A stretch of 38,125 bases of DNA, taken from Flavobacteriales bacterium (lineage in GTDB: Bacteria > Bacteroidota > Bacteroidia > Flavobacteriales_D > Sanyastnellaceae). The position numbers were made by a program, and so were the translations under genes. This document shows, piece by piece, positions 1 through 8,477 of this stretch. The notes under the pieces are model-generated. The model was given only the letters and a program-made list of their open reading frames with translations, was not told where the DNA came from and did no database searches. The stretch's first letter is position 1. Every line of letters begins with the position of its first letter. The stretch spans positions 1 through 38,125 of the forward strand of contig CANHPZ010000008.1 in NCBI GenBank assembly GCA_947462725.1, given 5' to 3'.

Positions 1-608
1 CGGCATAAATCAGCGAGTCCTTGTGTTTTGCTATGCGTTATCGTCACCGTGCAATTGCCTGGATTAGTGTTGCGTTGCAATAAAATGGACATCGGCAGTC
101 CTACAATATGCGATCGGCCAATCACCACGCAATGCTTGCCTTCGGTAGGCACGTTATAGCGTCGAAGGAGTTCAATGATACCCGCGGGTGTGGCTGGCAA
201 ATAACAAGGTAAACCCAGGGCCATGCGGCCTACGTTTTCCGGATGAAAACCATCCACGTCTTTACGAGGATCAATCGCCAGTAAAATCTTATGCTCGTCA
301 ATATGCTTGGGAAGAGGCAGCTGAAGTATATAGCCATCCAGTGTTGCATCGGCATTCAACTCACTCACTAAATCCAACAATTCTTGCTCAGTGATAGATG
401 CCTCTCTGCGCACCAGCGTCGATTTAAAACCAACCTCTTCACATGACTTGACCTTAGATGTCACATAAGTCAAGCTGGCGCCATCCTCACCTACCAGCAC
501 AGCGGCCAGATGCGGTGGTCGCTCACCACGGCCTACCATTTCAGCAACAGCAATTGCTATCTCAGACTTGATTTGCTTGGAGGTGGCTAGGCCGTCTAAC
601 AGGGTCAT
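1..608 (-). CDS. folD: Methylenetetrahydrofolate dehydrogenase/cyclohydrolase, partial
   Basis: Bifunctional cytosolic enzyme of one-carbon metabolism that converts 5,10-methylene-THF to 10-formyl-THF with NAD(P). I translated the reverse strand from an ATG at 608; the frame stays open to base 1, so the C-terminal third is outside the window, which is why the gene is missing from the ORF track. About 202 residues are visible. Diagnostic motifs are the catalytic YVTSK (Tyr48 and Lys52), [13 protein letters not shown] (about 96-108), [15 protein letters not shown] and the Rossmann-fold signature [14 protein letters not shown]. It lies 69 bp downstream of the barrel gene on the same strand. A near-consensus -7 element (CATATTTG on the minus strand, about 625-632) in the gap suggests it may have its own promoter. 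Family assignment is very secure. Confidence 0.96.
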   Translation of the reverse strand, partial: MTLLDGLATSKQIKSEIAIAVAEMVGRGERPPHLAAVLVGEDGASLTYVTSKVKSCEEVGFKSTLVRREASITEQELLDLVSELNADATLDGYILQLPLPKHIDEHKILLAIDPRKDVDGFHPENVGRMALGLPCYLPATPAGIIELLRRYNVPTEGKHCVVIGRSHIVGLPMSILLQRNTNPGNCTVTITHSKTQGLADLC

Positions 609-677
609 GCGCAGTTGCTTTGGGCAAATATGAAGGATGAATGGCCATTATCAGGCATTCTACAAGCAAAATTCAAA

Positions 678-1619
678 TTACCGTTTCTTTTCCCCCATGT
701 AAAACCGGTAGATGAATCTCAACTGGAAAATCAGACCATCAGCAAAATTGGTATTGAGCCGTGTGCGGTCATCGCCAAACTTAAATGACATCAAGGCCCA
801 ATCAATCCGATCACTTGCGTTGTACAAAGTGTATTTGCGAGCTACAGAATGCCCAAATCGCGATTGAAAAACAAACCCTCGAATCGGTTCGAATTGCAGG
901 TAACAATAACCTTCATTCGTGCTTTTCACCCAATACAAATCCCGATAAGTTGTGATGGCTTCATTCACATAAAAAGACTTCACACCGGACGCGAATGCAA
1001 TCCCGAGTCGGAATTTATAGTTTACCGAATAATTCAAATCGGCTGATACCGGAAGAAAAAAATTCGCCTCCCACTTTAGAGATTCACTTTGCGTGTAAAA
1101 ACCCAAGAGTGGTACGAAGAAGGGACCAAACAATTCCCCATTATACATGGCACCAAACTGCCATGTTAGGCGGGGTGACTTTTTCAATTTATAGATAGCC
1201 ATTGCCCCCAGCTGCAGGTCCTTTCTCGACCAAGCACCGCCATCACCGGAATAACGCGGCAACATCATGCACGTTAGATTCGACCAATCATTGAGTTTAA
1301 TGTTCACGCCAACCTTCAACAAACCATCGGTAGCCTTGATTACTTCAGGCTGACTCTCATCGAGGCGCGTCTCAATGCGGTGGAATATTCCGCCGGTGAG
1401 TAGGTTTAGCCGATCATTCAACCGCAATGGCACCGTTGCGTCTGCAACAATTTCCCGTAATGGGGCTGAAACGTCGCTGCTATCGAAAACATTGGGAGGC
1501 GTTTGCAACGCTGTCAATCGCAACAAATCAACATAATGTTGAGCCGATAAGGTAATGCCGAGGCACATTCCACTGGTGACCAAGAAAATCAGTCTAAGCT
1601 GTTTCAAAAAAGGCAACAT
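678..1619 (-). CDS. Predicted outer-membrane beta-barrel protein (DUF6268-like)
   Basis: Unknown function. A hydrophobic N-terminal signal (LRLIFLVTSGMCLGITLSAQ) is followed by about 285 residues of alternating short polar/aromatic strands, as in outer-membrane barrels. Segments such as LRLTALQTPP, VPLRLNDRLNLLTGG and the aromatic end RFIYRFYMGEKK fit this. The pattern resembles the DUF6268 barrel family of Bacteroidota, but this is from memory of the motif style and not from an alignment. The ORF track starts at a TTG (1628); I prefer the ATG at 1619 because it gives a compact signal peptide. It is divergent from the S41 protease gene across roughly 110 bp and lies upstream of folD. It is not adjacent to a type B T9SS gene, so a PorP/SprF role is not supported by context. 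Confidence 0.7.
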   Translation of the reverse strand: MLPFLKQLRLIFLVTSGMCLGITLSAQHYVDLLRLTALQTPPNVFDSSDVSAPLREIVADATVPLRLNDRLNLLTGGIFHRIETRLDESQPEVIKATDGLLKVGVNIKLNDWSNLTCMMLPRYSGDGGAWSRKDLQLGAMAIYKLKKSPRLTWQFGAMYNGELFGPFFVPLLGFYTQSESLKWEANFFLPVSADLNYSVNYKFRLGIAFASGVKSFYVNEAITTYRDLYWVKSTNEGYCYLQFEPIRGFVFQSRFGHSVARKYTLYNASDRIDWALMSFKFGDDRTRLNTNFADGLIFQLRFIYRFYMGEKKR

Positions 1620-1728
1620 GAGGGGCAATATACAAAGAGGGTGAGGGTACTATCTAAAATTGCACGTGCCCATATCTTAACCAATTTTTATATATTCAAT
1701 CCATTTCCGACTCTACTTTTACCGCAGT

Positions 1729-3351
1729 ATGCCCGATATGAAAAAAAGCTTCTCTCTACTACTTATGTGCTCATTGATCTTCGGATGGAATGCATCAGCA
1801 CAAATCAAAAACCCCTCTGAAACAACCGAAAAATTTGCTACCCTGCTCAACTACATCGACCTGATGTATGTAGACACTATTAAAGCGGCAGAGCTCACGG
1901 AAAAGGCCATTGTGCATATGCTCGAAGAGCTCGATCCTCACTCCGTTTACCTATCCAAAGAAGAAGTGCAAAGCGCCAACGAACCTCTGCAAGGAAGCTT
2001 CGACGGTATTGGTGTACAGTTCCAAATTTTACACGACACCATTTTGGTGGTTGAACCGATTCAAGGTGGGCCATCCGAAAAGTTGGGCATTCGCAGTGGC
2101 GACAAAATTGTCAAGATTGATGGCGAAAATGTAGCCGGCATTGGCATCAAGAACAGCGATGTAATGAAAAAGCTCAAAGGTCCGAAAGGAACTAAGGTTA
2201 CCGTAGGAATTGAACGCAACCACGAAGCTGAACTATACTACTACACTATCACCCGGGATAAAATTCCAATCTATTCTTCCGACGCGTCTTATATGGTGGC
2301 ACCTGGAATTGGCTATGTGAAAATTAGCCGATTCGCTCAAACTACAGCAGAAGAAATGCGCAAAGCCATAACCGAATTGCGCGCCGAAGGCATGAAAGAC
2401 CTGGTTCTTGACCTGCAAGGCAATGGTGGAGGCCTATTGGACATCGCAGTGGAGATGTGTGATGAATTCATATCAGGTGATCGTCTTCTCGTGTACACCG
2501 AAGGCAGAGCTTTCCCGCGTGACGAGCGCCGCGCTGATCCCACTAAAAAAGGAATTTTCGAAAAGGGAAGACTCATTGTTCTCATTGATGAATCATCGGC
2601 ATCAGCAAGTGAAATCCTAAGCGGAGCAATCCAAGATTGGGATCGCGGACTCATCATTGGTCGCCGCTCTTTTGGCAAAGGACTGGTGCAACGTCCGGTG
2701 CGCCTGCCCGACGGTAGCATGGTGCGTCTCACCGTGCAGAAATACTTCACACCATCAGGTCGATGCATTCAGAAATCCTATGAAGATGGACTGGCCGAAT
2801 ATGAAAAAGACAAGGAAAAACGTTTTAAAAATGGAGAGCTATTTAGTCTCGACAGTCTCAATCTTCCCGATTCACTAAAATATTACACCAATTTGAAGAA
2901 TCGCACGGTATATGGTGGCGGAGGCATTCTACCTGACATTTTCGTGCCACTCGACACATCTGAAAACAGCAATTACTTCAGCGAAATGCTGCGTACCGGC
3001 ATCAACAATGATTGGGTAATGAATTACACCAATGCTCAGCGCGCTGCGCTTCTAGAAAAATACCCCGACATCAAATCTTTCGTTGCCAATTACAACCTGC
3101 CTGAAAACGCATTACCTGAAATGATTGACATGCTTGCAAAAAAGGACGTGCCATTCAACGAAAGTCAATTCAAAGTTTCAGAGCACGCCATCCGTGTTCG
3201 CACTAAAGCATTGGTTGCGCGTAACCTTTACGACAATGAAGCGTTTTACGTGCTCATTAATGAGCTCAATCCGGCACTAAAAAAAGCGGTAAAAGTTCTT
3301 CAAGATGGCTCGTTTGAAAAAATGAAACTCGCCTATTCTGATTTTAAGTAA
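1729..3351 (+). CDS. S41 family C-terminal processing peptidase (CtpA/Prc type)
   Basis: Periplasmic serine protease of the tail-specific/CtpA family, which cleaves proteins near their C termini in envelope quality control. The ORF encodes 540 residues: a signal peptide ending about NASAQ (20-25), an N-terminal helical part containing LDPHSVYLSKEE, a PDZ domain (about 90-165, with GIGVQF and IRSGDKIVKIDG) and the S41 fold (about 190-370). The catalytic dyad is visible: Ser292 in SSASASE and Lys317 in SFGKG, separated by the family's usual 25 residues. A C-terminal extension of about 150 residues is helical. Two in-frame ATGs exist (1729 and 1738); the second starts directly at MKKSFSLLLM and may be the real one. 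The DUF1573 gene follows after 47 bp. Confidence 0.93.
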   Translation: MPDMKKSFSLLLMCSLIFGWNASAQIKNPSETTEKFATLLNYIDLMYVDTIKAAELTEKAIVHMLEELDPHSVYLSKEEVQSANEPLQGSFDGIGVQFQILHDTILVVEPIQGGPSEKLGIRSGDKIVKIDGENVAGIGIKNSDVMKKLKGPKGTKVTVGIERNHEAELYYYTITRDKIPIYSSDASYMVAPGIGYVKISRFAQTTAEEMRKAITELRAEGMKDLVLDLQGNGGGLLDIAVEMCDEFISGDRLLVYTEGRAFPRDERRADPTKKGIFEKGRLIVLIDESSASASEILSGAIQDWDRGLIIGRRSFGKGLVQRPVRLPDGSMVRLTVQKYFTPSGRCIQKSYEDGLAEYEKDKEKRFKNGELFSLDSLNLPDSLKYYTNLKNRTVYGGGGILPDIFVPLDTSENSNYFSEMLRTGINNDWVMNYTNAQRAALLEKYPDIKSFVANYNLPENALPEMIDMLAKKDVPFNESQFKVSEHAIRVRTKALVARNLYDNEAFYVLINELNPALKKAVKVLQDGSFEKMKLAYSDFK

Positions 3352-3357
3352 GAAATA

Positions 3358-3365
3358 TAAATTTG
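3358..3365 (+). promoter_or_regulatory. Candidate -7 promoter element for the DUF1573 gene
   Basis: TAAATTTG matches the Bacteroidota sigma-A -7 consensus TAnnTTTG exactly. It lies just after the protease stop and leaves a leader of about 25 nt before the DUF1573 ATG. No TTG is visible at the expected -33 position, so this is a one-element match. Confidence 0.45.
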
Positions 3366-3398
3366 TATATATAAAATTCAAACTAAAAAACGCATACA

Positions 3399-3959
3399 AT
3401 GAGTAATGGATTAAAAGTGGGCATCTTAGTAGTATTGGCAGGAGCCCTCGGTTTTATTGGTTATACGCAATTGAAAAAGGCCTCTGGTGATATTGAATCA
3501 CGTCCGGCTGAAACTTCAGCACCTATCGATGCTTCAGCAAACACCGCTTCAGCAAACGCCGGCAGTCCGGATGGCGCAACAGCTAAGCTTTCTGAGAGCC
3601 GCGCAAAAACAACTATGACCTACGACAAAAAAGAACACGATTTCGGCACCATCAAACAAGGTGAACAAGTAGAATGCGTGTTTAAAGTTACCAATACAGG
3701 TAAAGAACCTCTCATACTCGAAGAAGCACATGGCTCTTGCGGTTGCACCGTTCCTGAATATCCAAAAGATCCAATTCCTGCCGGCGAGTCTCGTGATATC
3801 AAAGTGAAGTTTAACTCAACGGGCAAAAAAGGAGCGCAATCAAAAACTGTAACTATCACCGCTAATACAGAGCCGATTCAATCCATGATTACCATCAAGG
3901 CCAATGTGGATGCACCTGCTGATGCTGCCGGTGCCGACAAGGCAAAAGGTGGTCATTAA
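3399..3959 (+). CDS. DUF1573 domain-containing protein
   Basis: Membrane-anchored or exported protein of unknown function, 186 residues. The N terminus has one hydrophobic segment (VGILVVLAGALGFIGY, about 7-22) without a clear cleavage site. A low-complexity Ala/Ser/Pro linker (about 30-70) follows, then a DUF1573 domain (about 78-165). The domain shows the family hallmarks HDFGTIKQGE, VTNTGKEPL and the SCGCTVPEYPK cysteine motif. The fold is an Ig-like (ASH/MSP-type) domain common in Bacteroidota. The gene is co-directional with the upstream protease but has its own possible -7 box, and it ends before a strong hairpin terminator. The short Ala/Asp-rich tail (ADAAGADKAKGG) looks disordered. 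Role not known; family assignment is firm. Confidence 0.9.
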   Translation: MSNGLKVGILVVLAGALGFIGYTQLKKASGDIESRPAETSAPIDASANTASANAGSPDGATAKLSESRAKTTMTYDKKEHDFGTIKQGEQVECVFKVTNTGKEPLILEEAHGSCGCTVPEYPKDPIPAGESRDIKVKFNSTGKKGAQSKTVTITANTEPIQSMITIKANVDAPADAAGADKAKGGH

Positions 3960-3980
3960 TACATGAATCTGAAATAAAAT

Positions 3981-4006
3981 AAAAGGGCTGCTTCGGCAGC
4001 CCTTTT
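3981..4006. terminator. Bidirectional intrinsic terminator
   Basis: Stem GGGCTGC / GCAGCCC with a TTCG loop, flanked by an A-run on the left and a T-run on the right. It can end the DUF1573 transcript on the plus strand and the convergent SDR transcript on the minus strand. Confidence 0.9.
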
Positions 4007-4813
4007 TTATTTCACACTGTAACGGCGCATGAGCAAACGCTCAAACCATCGGTCAGGTAGCACAAGCCTCAATAAATTAGCAAAACGCGCCAAAGGCCGA
4101 GCCACACGATAGCGCAACGACGGTTGCCTCATCTCCAAAACACGCACAATCAAACGTGCAATGGCTATAGGATCCGGAGCATTATCCACCTCGCTGTTGA
4201 CCTGCGCTTGAATGCGATCATGCGTTGCCCGATGATGCTCTGAAACACTACTCGCAACGCGTCGATTACCATTGATTGCTGTTTTAAAATCGCCAGGCTC
4301 TATGATTACCACATGGATTCCGCTTCCCCGAACCTCTTGACTCAATGCTTCACTAAACCCCTCCACCGCGAACTTGCTCGAACTGTATATGCCTCGAAAT
4401 GGAAGCGCCATTTGAGCGGCCATAGATGTTATGTTGATGATATAACCACTGCCTTGATTGCGCATGATGGGAACGATGTTGCGGCACACATTCAGCATAC
4501 CGAATAGATTGGTATCAAAAATTTCCCGAGCCTCCGTATCGGTGCAATCCTCCACTGCACCTAGCATACCTAAACCCGCGCTATTTATAACTGCATCAAT
4601 GCGGCCGTGTTGAGCTATAACAGTTTCTAACGCCAGCCTAACATCCGCCTCTTTGCACACATCCATTTGTAAGTGGGTGATGTTCGAAAAGGGAAATTGG
4701 GCCACCGAACGTGATGCGCCATAAACGGTATAACCCACACTTGCCAAGTGAACGGCAACGGATTGACCAATGCCACTGCCCGCACCGGTTACCAGTACAA
4801 CCCCTTTCGCCAT
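4007..4813 (-). CDS. Short-chain dehydrogenase/reductase (SDR)
   Basis: Cytosolic NAD(P)-dependent oxidoreductase of the classical SDR family; substrate unknown. In its 268 residues one sees the cofactor-binding TGAGSGIG (9-16), NSAG (77-80), and the catalytic set Asn102, Ser130, Tyr143 and Lys147 in YSSSK. The positively charged ASRS after beta-2 suggests NADP preference (inference). The C-terminal extension beyond residue 230 (VARPLARFANLLRLVLP) is amphipathic/hydrophobic and may contact membranes, as in lipid- or retinol-type SDRs. It is divergent from the 2OG oxygenase gene across a short gap with a minus-strand -7 box, and shares a terminator with the DUF1573 gene. Start ATG at 4813. Confidence 0.93.
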   Translation of the reverse strand: MAKGVVLVTGAGSGIGQSVAVHLASVGYTVYGASRSVAQFPFSNITHLQMDVCKEADVRLALETVIAQHGRIDAVINSAGLGMLGAVEDCTDTEAREIFDTNLFGMLNVCRNIVPIMRNQGSGYIINITSMAAQMALPFRGIYSSSKFAVEGFSEALSQEVRGSGIHVVIIEPGDFKTAINGNRRVASSVSEHHRATHDRIQAQVNSEVDNAPDPIAIARLIVRVLEMRQPSLRYRVARPLARFANLLRLVLPDRWFERLLMRRYSVK

Positions 4814-4832
4814 ATAGATTTCTATTGAAGTT

Positions 4833-4840
4833 CAAATGTA
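4833..4840 (-). promoter_or_regulatory. Candidate -7 promoter element for the SDR gene
   Basis: On the minus strand the sequence reads TACATTTG, an exact TAnnTTTG match, about 20 bp before the SDR start codon. No clear -33 TTG. Confidence 0.4.
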
Positions 4841-4878
4841 ACTTTTCAGATTATTCCCGCGCTAAATTGCCCGCTTTA

Positions 4879-5487
4879 ATGATGAACATCAGTGCTATGA
4901 ATGAATGGATTGAAGCTTTCGAAAAAAATGGATTTTATGAGTGGCCCAACTTTCTTGACCAATCATCTGCGCAGGCCATTCGCCTTGAAATCGAAAATCT
5001 AGAAGCGCAAGAAAGATTCAAGCAAGCAGGCATCGGTAAAGATGCCAATGCCCACATCAATAACAGTCAAAGAAGTGATTTCATCCACTGGATTGACCAC
5101 AGACATCCCAATCAGGCTGCTTCAGTCTTTATCGAAAAACTCCAAGAACTCATCACCCAGCTCAATCGAAATTTCTATTTAGGCATCCGCGATTTCGAAT
5201 GCCATTACACCCATTACCCACCGGGCAGTTTCTATAAGCGCCATGTCGACCGACATAAATCCGGTTCATCGCGCATAGTTTCTTTTGTTTTCTATCTCAA
5301 TCAAGAATGGATTGACACCGACGGCGGACAATTGTGCATCTACGCAGAGTCGCAAACCGTGGCGACTATAAATCCACAAATGGGCACGCTAGCGCTATTT
5401 CTAAGCGAGAAGGAACATGAAGTTTTGGTAACACAACGCGACCGGATGAGCATCACAGGATGGATGCTCAACGAGAAAATCCTCTAA
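4879..5487 (+). CDS. 2OG-Fe(II) oxygenase
   Basis: Non-haem iron, 2-oxoglutarate-dependent dioxygenase, probably a protein or small-molecule hydroxylase of the prolyl-4-hydroxylase/SM-20 type. The iron ligands are visible as His122 and Asp124 (KRHVDRH) with distal His180 (KEHEVL), and the 2OG-binding Arg is in QRDRMSITGW (187 or 189). The jelly-roll core runs from about 100 to 195. The ORF track extends to 4711, but that part overlaps the start of the divergent SDR gene and lacks family similarity. The start is therefore an ATG at 4879, 4882 or 4897, giving at most 202 residues. A terminator follows at once. The physiological substrate cannot be told from context. Confidence 0.88.
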   Translation: MMNISAMNEWIEAFEKNGFYEWPNFLDQSSAQAIRLEIENLEAQERFKQAGIGKDANAHINNSQRSDFIHWIDHRHPNQAASVFIEKLQELITQLNRNFYLGIRDFECHYTHYPPGSFYKRHVDRHKSGSSRIVSFVFYLNQEWIDTDGGQLCIYAESQTVATINPQMGTLALFLSEKEHEVLVTQRDRMSITGWMLNEKIL

Positions 5488-5489
5488 CG

Positions 5490-5518
5490 AAAAAGGGCCG
5501 CAATTGCGGCCCTTTTTT
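5490..5518. terminator. Bidirectional intrinsic terminator
   Basis: Palindromic stem GGGCCGC / GCGGCCC around AATT, with A-run and T-run flanks. It sits between the convergent oxygenase and SprB-repeat genes and can serve both. Confidence 0.9.
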
Positions 5519-5535
5519 ATCGTCTTCCTTTCGGA

Positions 5536-8310
5536 TTAGTTCTTTACAAAGCGCAGGCTATGAACCTCGCTGCCGATAGCCAAACGAACCTGGTAGATTC
5601 CTGCAGCCGAGCCCATCATATCAACAGACTCAACACGAGTAGCGTTTACGTTGCCGAGCTCTTTGCTCATTACAATGCGACCGCTATTGTCGATGATGCT
5701 GTATGACATCTTCTCGCCTGACAAACCTTCGATGTTCATTACAAATTGACCATTGTTCGGGTTAGGATACATCGAAATTGAGTATTCACGACCCAACTCA
5801 TTCACACCTGTGATGGTCAACGTTTGAGTTGCAATACAACCATTTGCATCGGTTACAGTGAGAATATAGTTACCGGCTTGAGCAGCTGTTGTAAGACCAC
5901 CCAAGTCCTGACCATCGAATGTGAATCCACCCGGACCGCTCCATGCGAATGTAATAGGTGAAGTACCGCCGGCCACAGTGTATGGACTGCTACCACCAGC
6001 ATCCTCATCGATTGGGTTTTCTGTCAAACCATTGATTGAAATTGCCGCTGAAGGCTGAGCAATCACAACTCCTGAAATGTTGAATGAACACTGATTAGCG
6101 TCGTAAACAACTACATCAAATGTACCTGCGCTCAAACCTGTGATCGGATTGTTTGAAGATACAGCGCCATTGTTCACACTAAACGAATATGCACCTGTTC
6201 CGCCTGTTGCTGTGATTTCGATTGACCCGCTGGCATCGCCGAAGCAATTCACGTCAGACGCTACTGCTGTTGCTCCAATCGCAGATGGTTCTACCACTAC
6301 AGATGCTGAAGCAGCTGCATAAGCGCAACCATTTGCATCGACAATGTTCACTGTATATGAGCCGGAAGCCAAATTCGCAAATAACGGATTGGTATCTGTG
6401 TTCATTGGTGTTGCATTCAGTGCATAGGTGAATGGGAAAGTACCGCCCACAGCTTCAACGCTGATAGCACCATCGCCAGAACCATTACAAGAAATATTGG
6501 TCACTGTTGTATTCGCTCCCAAAACTTCAGGCTCAACAACGCTAACTGTTTGTGTTGACTGACATCCGTTTTCATCCTGAACCATTACTTCAACTGAGGC
6601 ATTGCCTAAGCTACCGAGTGAGTTTACAGAAGACAGCGCTTCGCCATTAAAGCTGTACTGAACGGCACCTGTTCCGCCGGTAGTTGCAATAGTTACTGAA
6701 CCGTCAGTATCACCATTACATGAAGGAGCATCAACAGTTGCATTGATTACGATAGCAGGAGCACCCAATACGGTGAAGGTATATTCAGCTGTGCAACCGT
6801 TAGCATCTCGTGCATAGATCGTATGGGCACCAACACCAACTGTAACGATTACGTTTGATGCACCACCCTCAATTGTGTAAGTACCATCATTCACCAATGA
6901 GAAATCAACGTCACCGGTACCACCGAACCAGTTAATAACCTTGGTTACATCTGTTGAATTGTAACATGCGCCAACGCCAGCAGCAGAAGCTTCCATAAAG
7001 ATGGCAGTAGGGCTAGTAATAGTAAAGTTGTTACCTTGAGCTGTGCAGCCATTATCATCCGTAGCAACAAAATGATAAGTACCACCTGTCAATCCACTGT
7101 AATTAGGAGTAGCAACTACAACTGGATCATTATTACCATCTACTACAGCGTTTCCATTGCTATTGAAAAGAGCAAAAGAAAGTGAACCTGTTCCACCACC
7201 ATAGTTAGCAGCAGAAGTAGTCACTGAACCGTTATTCTCACCGGCACAAAGAATCGCGCCGCCTACAGAACCTGAAAGGAATATTGCCGGAGTTTCAATA
7301 GTTACACTTTGAGTAGCCTCACAGCTGATACCGTTCGGGTTAGCCAAAACGTTGTCGAAACGAGTATCGCGAACTGAAATGCTGTATACGCCGTTGTTTA
7401 GTCCTTGGAAATTCTCAGTTCCTGAATCGTTTATACCCTGACTAGCACCATCGAAATAGAACTCGTAAAAACTCTGAGCACCGGTAGCAGAAACTGAAAT
7501 AGAACCATTACCACCATCAGAACAAAGCGGGTTCGTAGAAGCGTCAACATTGATCGTCAAAGCACATGGCAACAAGCACAAACCGTTATCGTATGTCGCG
7601 CTTGGATTATAGTTCAGCGCAGTTGGCTGAGTGCAACCGGGCACACAGCCGGGGTTGCTTGAGAATTGAAATGTCTGGTTGGTTGAAGCTGAACCTGCAC
7701 CTGCATAGTTTGGGAAAACCTGCAAGTTGAAAATACCGCAGATATCACCATCCGTCGTGATTTGACCGAGCAACACTTTGTTGTCTGATCCGGCCTCACT
7801 GTTTGGGTTATCGGTAAGCACGAACCAAGCTCCACCAATTGGAGAGTTTACCACGAAGGTACCGTTACCATGAGGAGTGGTTACGAAGGCCTGATTCTGC
7901 CATGGTTGGTTTGAATCTTCAGCCTTGTAAACCGGGTTGGCTGCTCCATCTCCATTGCAAGAAATACCGATTGTCATGTATGAATCATACTCGGCCAATG
8001 GCTGACTGCCATAAATCAAACAAGAAGCAGCATCACCCGTTGCTCCACCAACTTGGTAGTTCCAAATACCTGCACCACCTACAGAAAGTGAAAGCGGGTT
8101 GTTCGCATCACCGGAAACCGTTGTAACACGGTCAGTTGTGTTTGTAGTGTTCGCATAGATACGGTATGTGTTGTGATTGGCCGGGTAGTTTGTCACTGAA
8201 GGCGTAGCTCCTCCCGAATAAAACGTTTCCACCGTAATGCTTGTTACTTGCGCATTAGCAGCAGAAAAACCGCCAATAATCGCAGCAATAAAAAGTAATA
8301 CTCTCTTCAT
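5536..8310 (-). CDS. SprB-repeat surface protein with T9SS type A sorting domain
   Basis: Large secreted protein, 924 residues, predicted to cross the outer membrane by T9SS and attach to or leave the surface. Signal peptide: MKRVLLFIAAIIGGFSAANAQ. A unique N-terminal domain (about 22-225) is followed by one Cys-framed unit GCTQPTALNYNPSATYDNG. Then come at least six tandem SprB-like repeats (about 250-830) with the pattern C-x-G-x3-G-S-[IV]-x6-GGTG, for example PSCNGDTDGSV, ISCNGSGDGAI and VNCFGDASGSI. The C-terminal ~90 residues form the type A sorting domain (SMYPNPNNGQF ... YQVRL ... LRFVKN). SprB repeats are known from the gliding adhesin of Flavobacterium; adhesion is therefore the likely role, but ligand and need for motility are unknown. 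It has a shared terminator and a good -7 box upstream. Confidence 0.92.
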   Translation of the reverse strand: MKRVLLFIAAIIGGFSAANAQVTSITVETFYSGGATPSVTNYPANHNTYRIYANTTNTTDRVTTVSGDANNPLSLSVGGAGIWNYQVGGATGDAASCLIYGSQPLAEYDSYMTIGISCNGDGAANPVYKAEDSNQPWQNQAFVTTPHGNGTFVVNSPIGGAWFVLTDNPNSEAGSDNKVLLGQITTDGDICGIFNLQVFPNYAGAGSASTNQTFQFSSNPGCVPGCTQPTALNYNPSATYDNGLCLLPCALTINVDASTNPLCSDGGNGSISVSATGAQSFYEFYFDGASQGINDSGTENFQGLNNGVYSISVRDTRFDNVLANPNGISCEATQSVTIETPAIFLSGSVGGAILCAGENNGSVTTSAANYGGGTGSLSFALFNSNGNAVVDGNNDPVVVATPNYSGLTGGTYHFVATDDNGCTAQGNNFTITSPTAIFMEASAAGVGACYNSTDVTKVINWFGGTGDVDFSLVNDGTYTIEGGASNVIVTVGVGAHTIYARDANGCTAEYTFTVLGAPAIVINATVDAPSCNGDTDGSVTIATTGGTGAVQYSFNGEALSSVNSLGSLGNASVEVMVQDENGCQSTQTVSVVEPEVLGANTTVTNISCNGSGDGAISVEAVGGTFPFTYALNATPMNTDTNPLFANLASGSYTVNIVDANGCAYAAASASVVVEPSAIGATAVASDVNCFGDASGSIEITATGGTGAYSFSVNNGAVSSNNPITGLSAGTFDVVVYDANQCSFNISGVVIAQPSAAISINGLTENPIDEDAGGSSPYTVAGGTSPITFAWSGPGGFTFDGQDLGGLTTAAQAGNYILTVTDANGCIATQTLTITGVNELGREYSISMYPNPNNGQFVMNIEGLSGEKMSYSIIDNSGRIVMSKELGNVNATRVESVDMMGSAAGIYQVRLAIGSEVHSLRFVKN

Positions 8311-8354
8311 GAGTTGTTATGGTTTGGATACAGATTAATGTTTGTTTCAACCGC

Positions 8355-8362
8355 CAAATATA
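8355..8362 (-). promoter_or_regulatory. Candidate -7 promoter element for the SprB-repeat gene
   Basis: Minus-strand TATATTTG, an exact TAnnTTTG match about 45 bp before the start codon, with an A/T-rich stretch upstream. The -33 element is not obvious. Confidence 0.5.
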
Positions 8363-8410
8363 GTCGGTACTCGCGGTCTAAAAAATTTTTATTTCCACAT
8401 TGTTGAAATG

Positions 8411-8437
8411 AAAACGGCCCCGGAAAATCCGAGGCCG
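8411..8437 (-). terminator. Intrinsic terminator of the CBM-like gene
   Basis: On the minus strand CGGCCTCGGA pairs with TCCGGGGCCG; the one non-Watson-Crick pair is G-U in this orientation only, followed by TTTT. It lies about 40 bp after the stop of the T9SS carbohydrate-binding-like gene. Confidence 0.75.
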
Positions 8438-8477
8438 CTTCTATACTTTCAAAGCTTGCTTTTCAGCTTCTGTTGAT

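Noticed and set aside
188-394. 68-codon plus-strand ORF
   Set aside because: It lies inside the reverse-strand folD frame, which carries the family motifs.
2337-2768. 143-codon antisense ORF in the S41 protease gene
   Set aside because: Arg/Ser/Pro-rich shadow frame of a well-supported protease.
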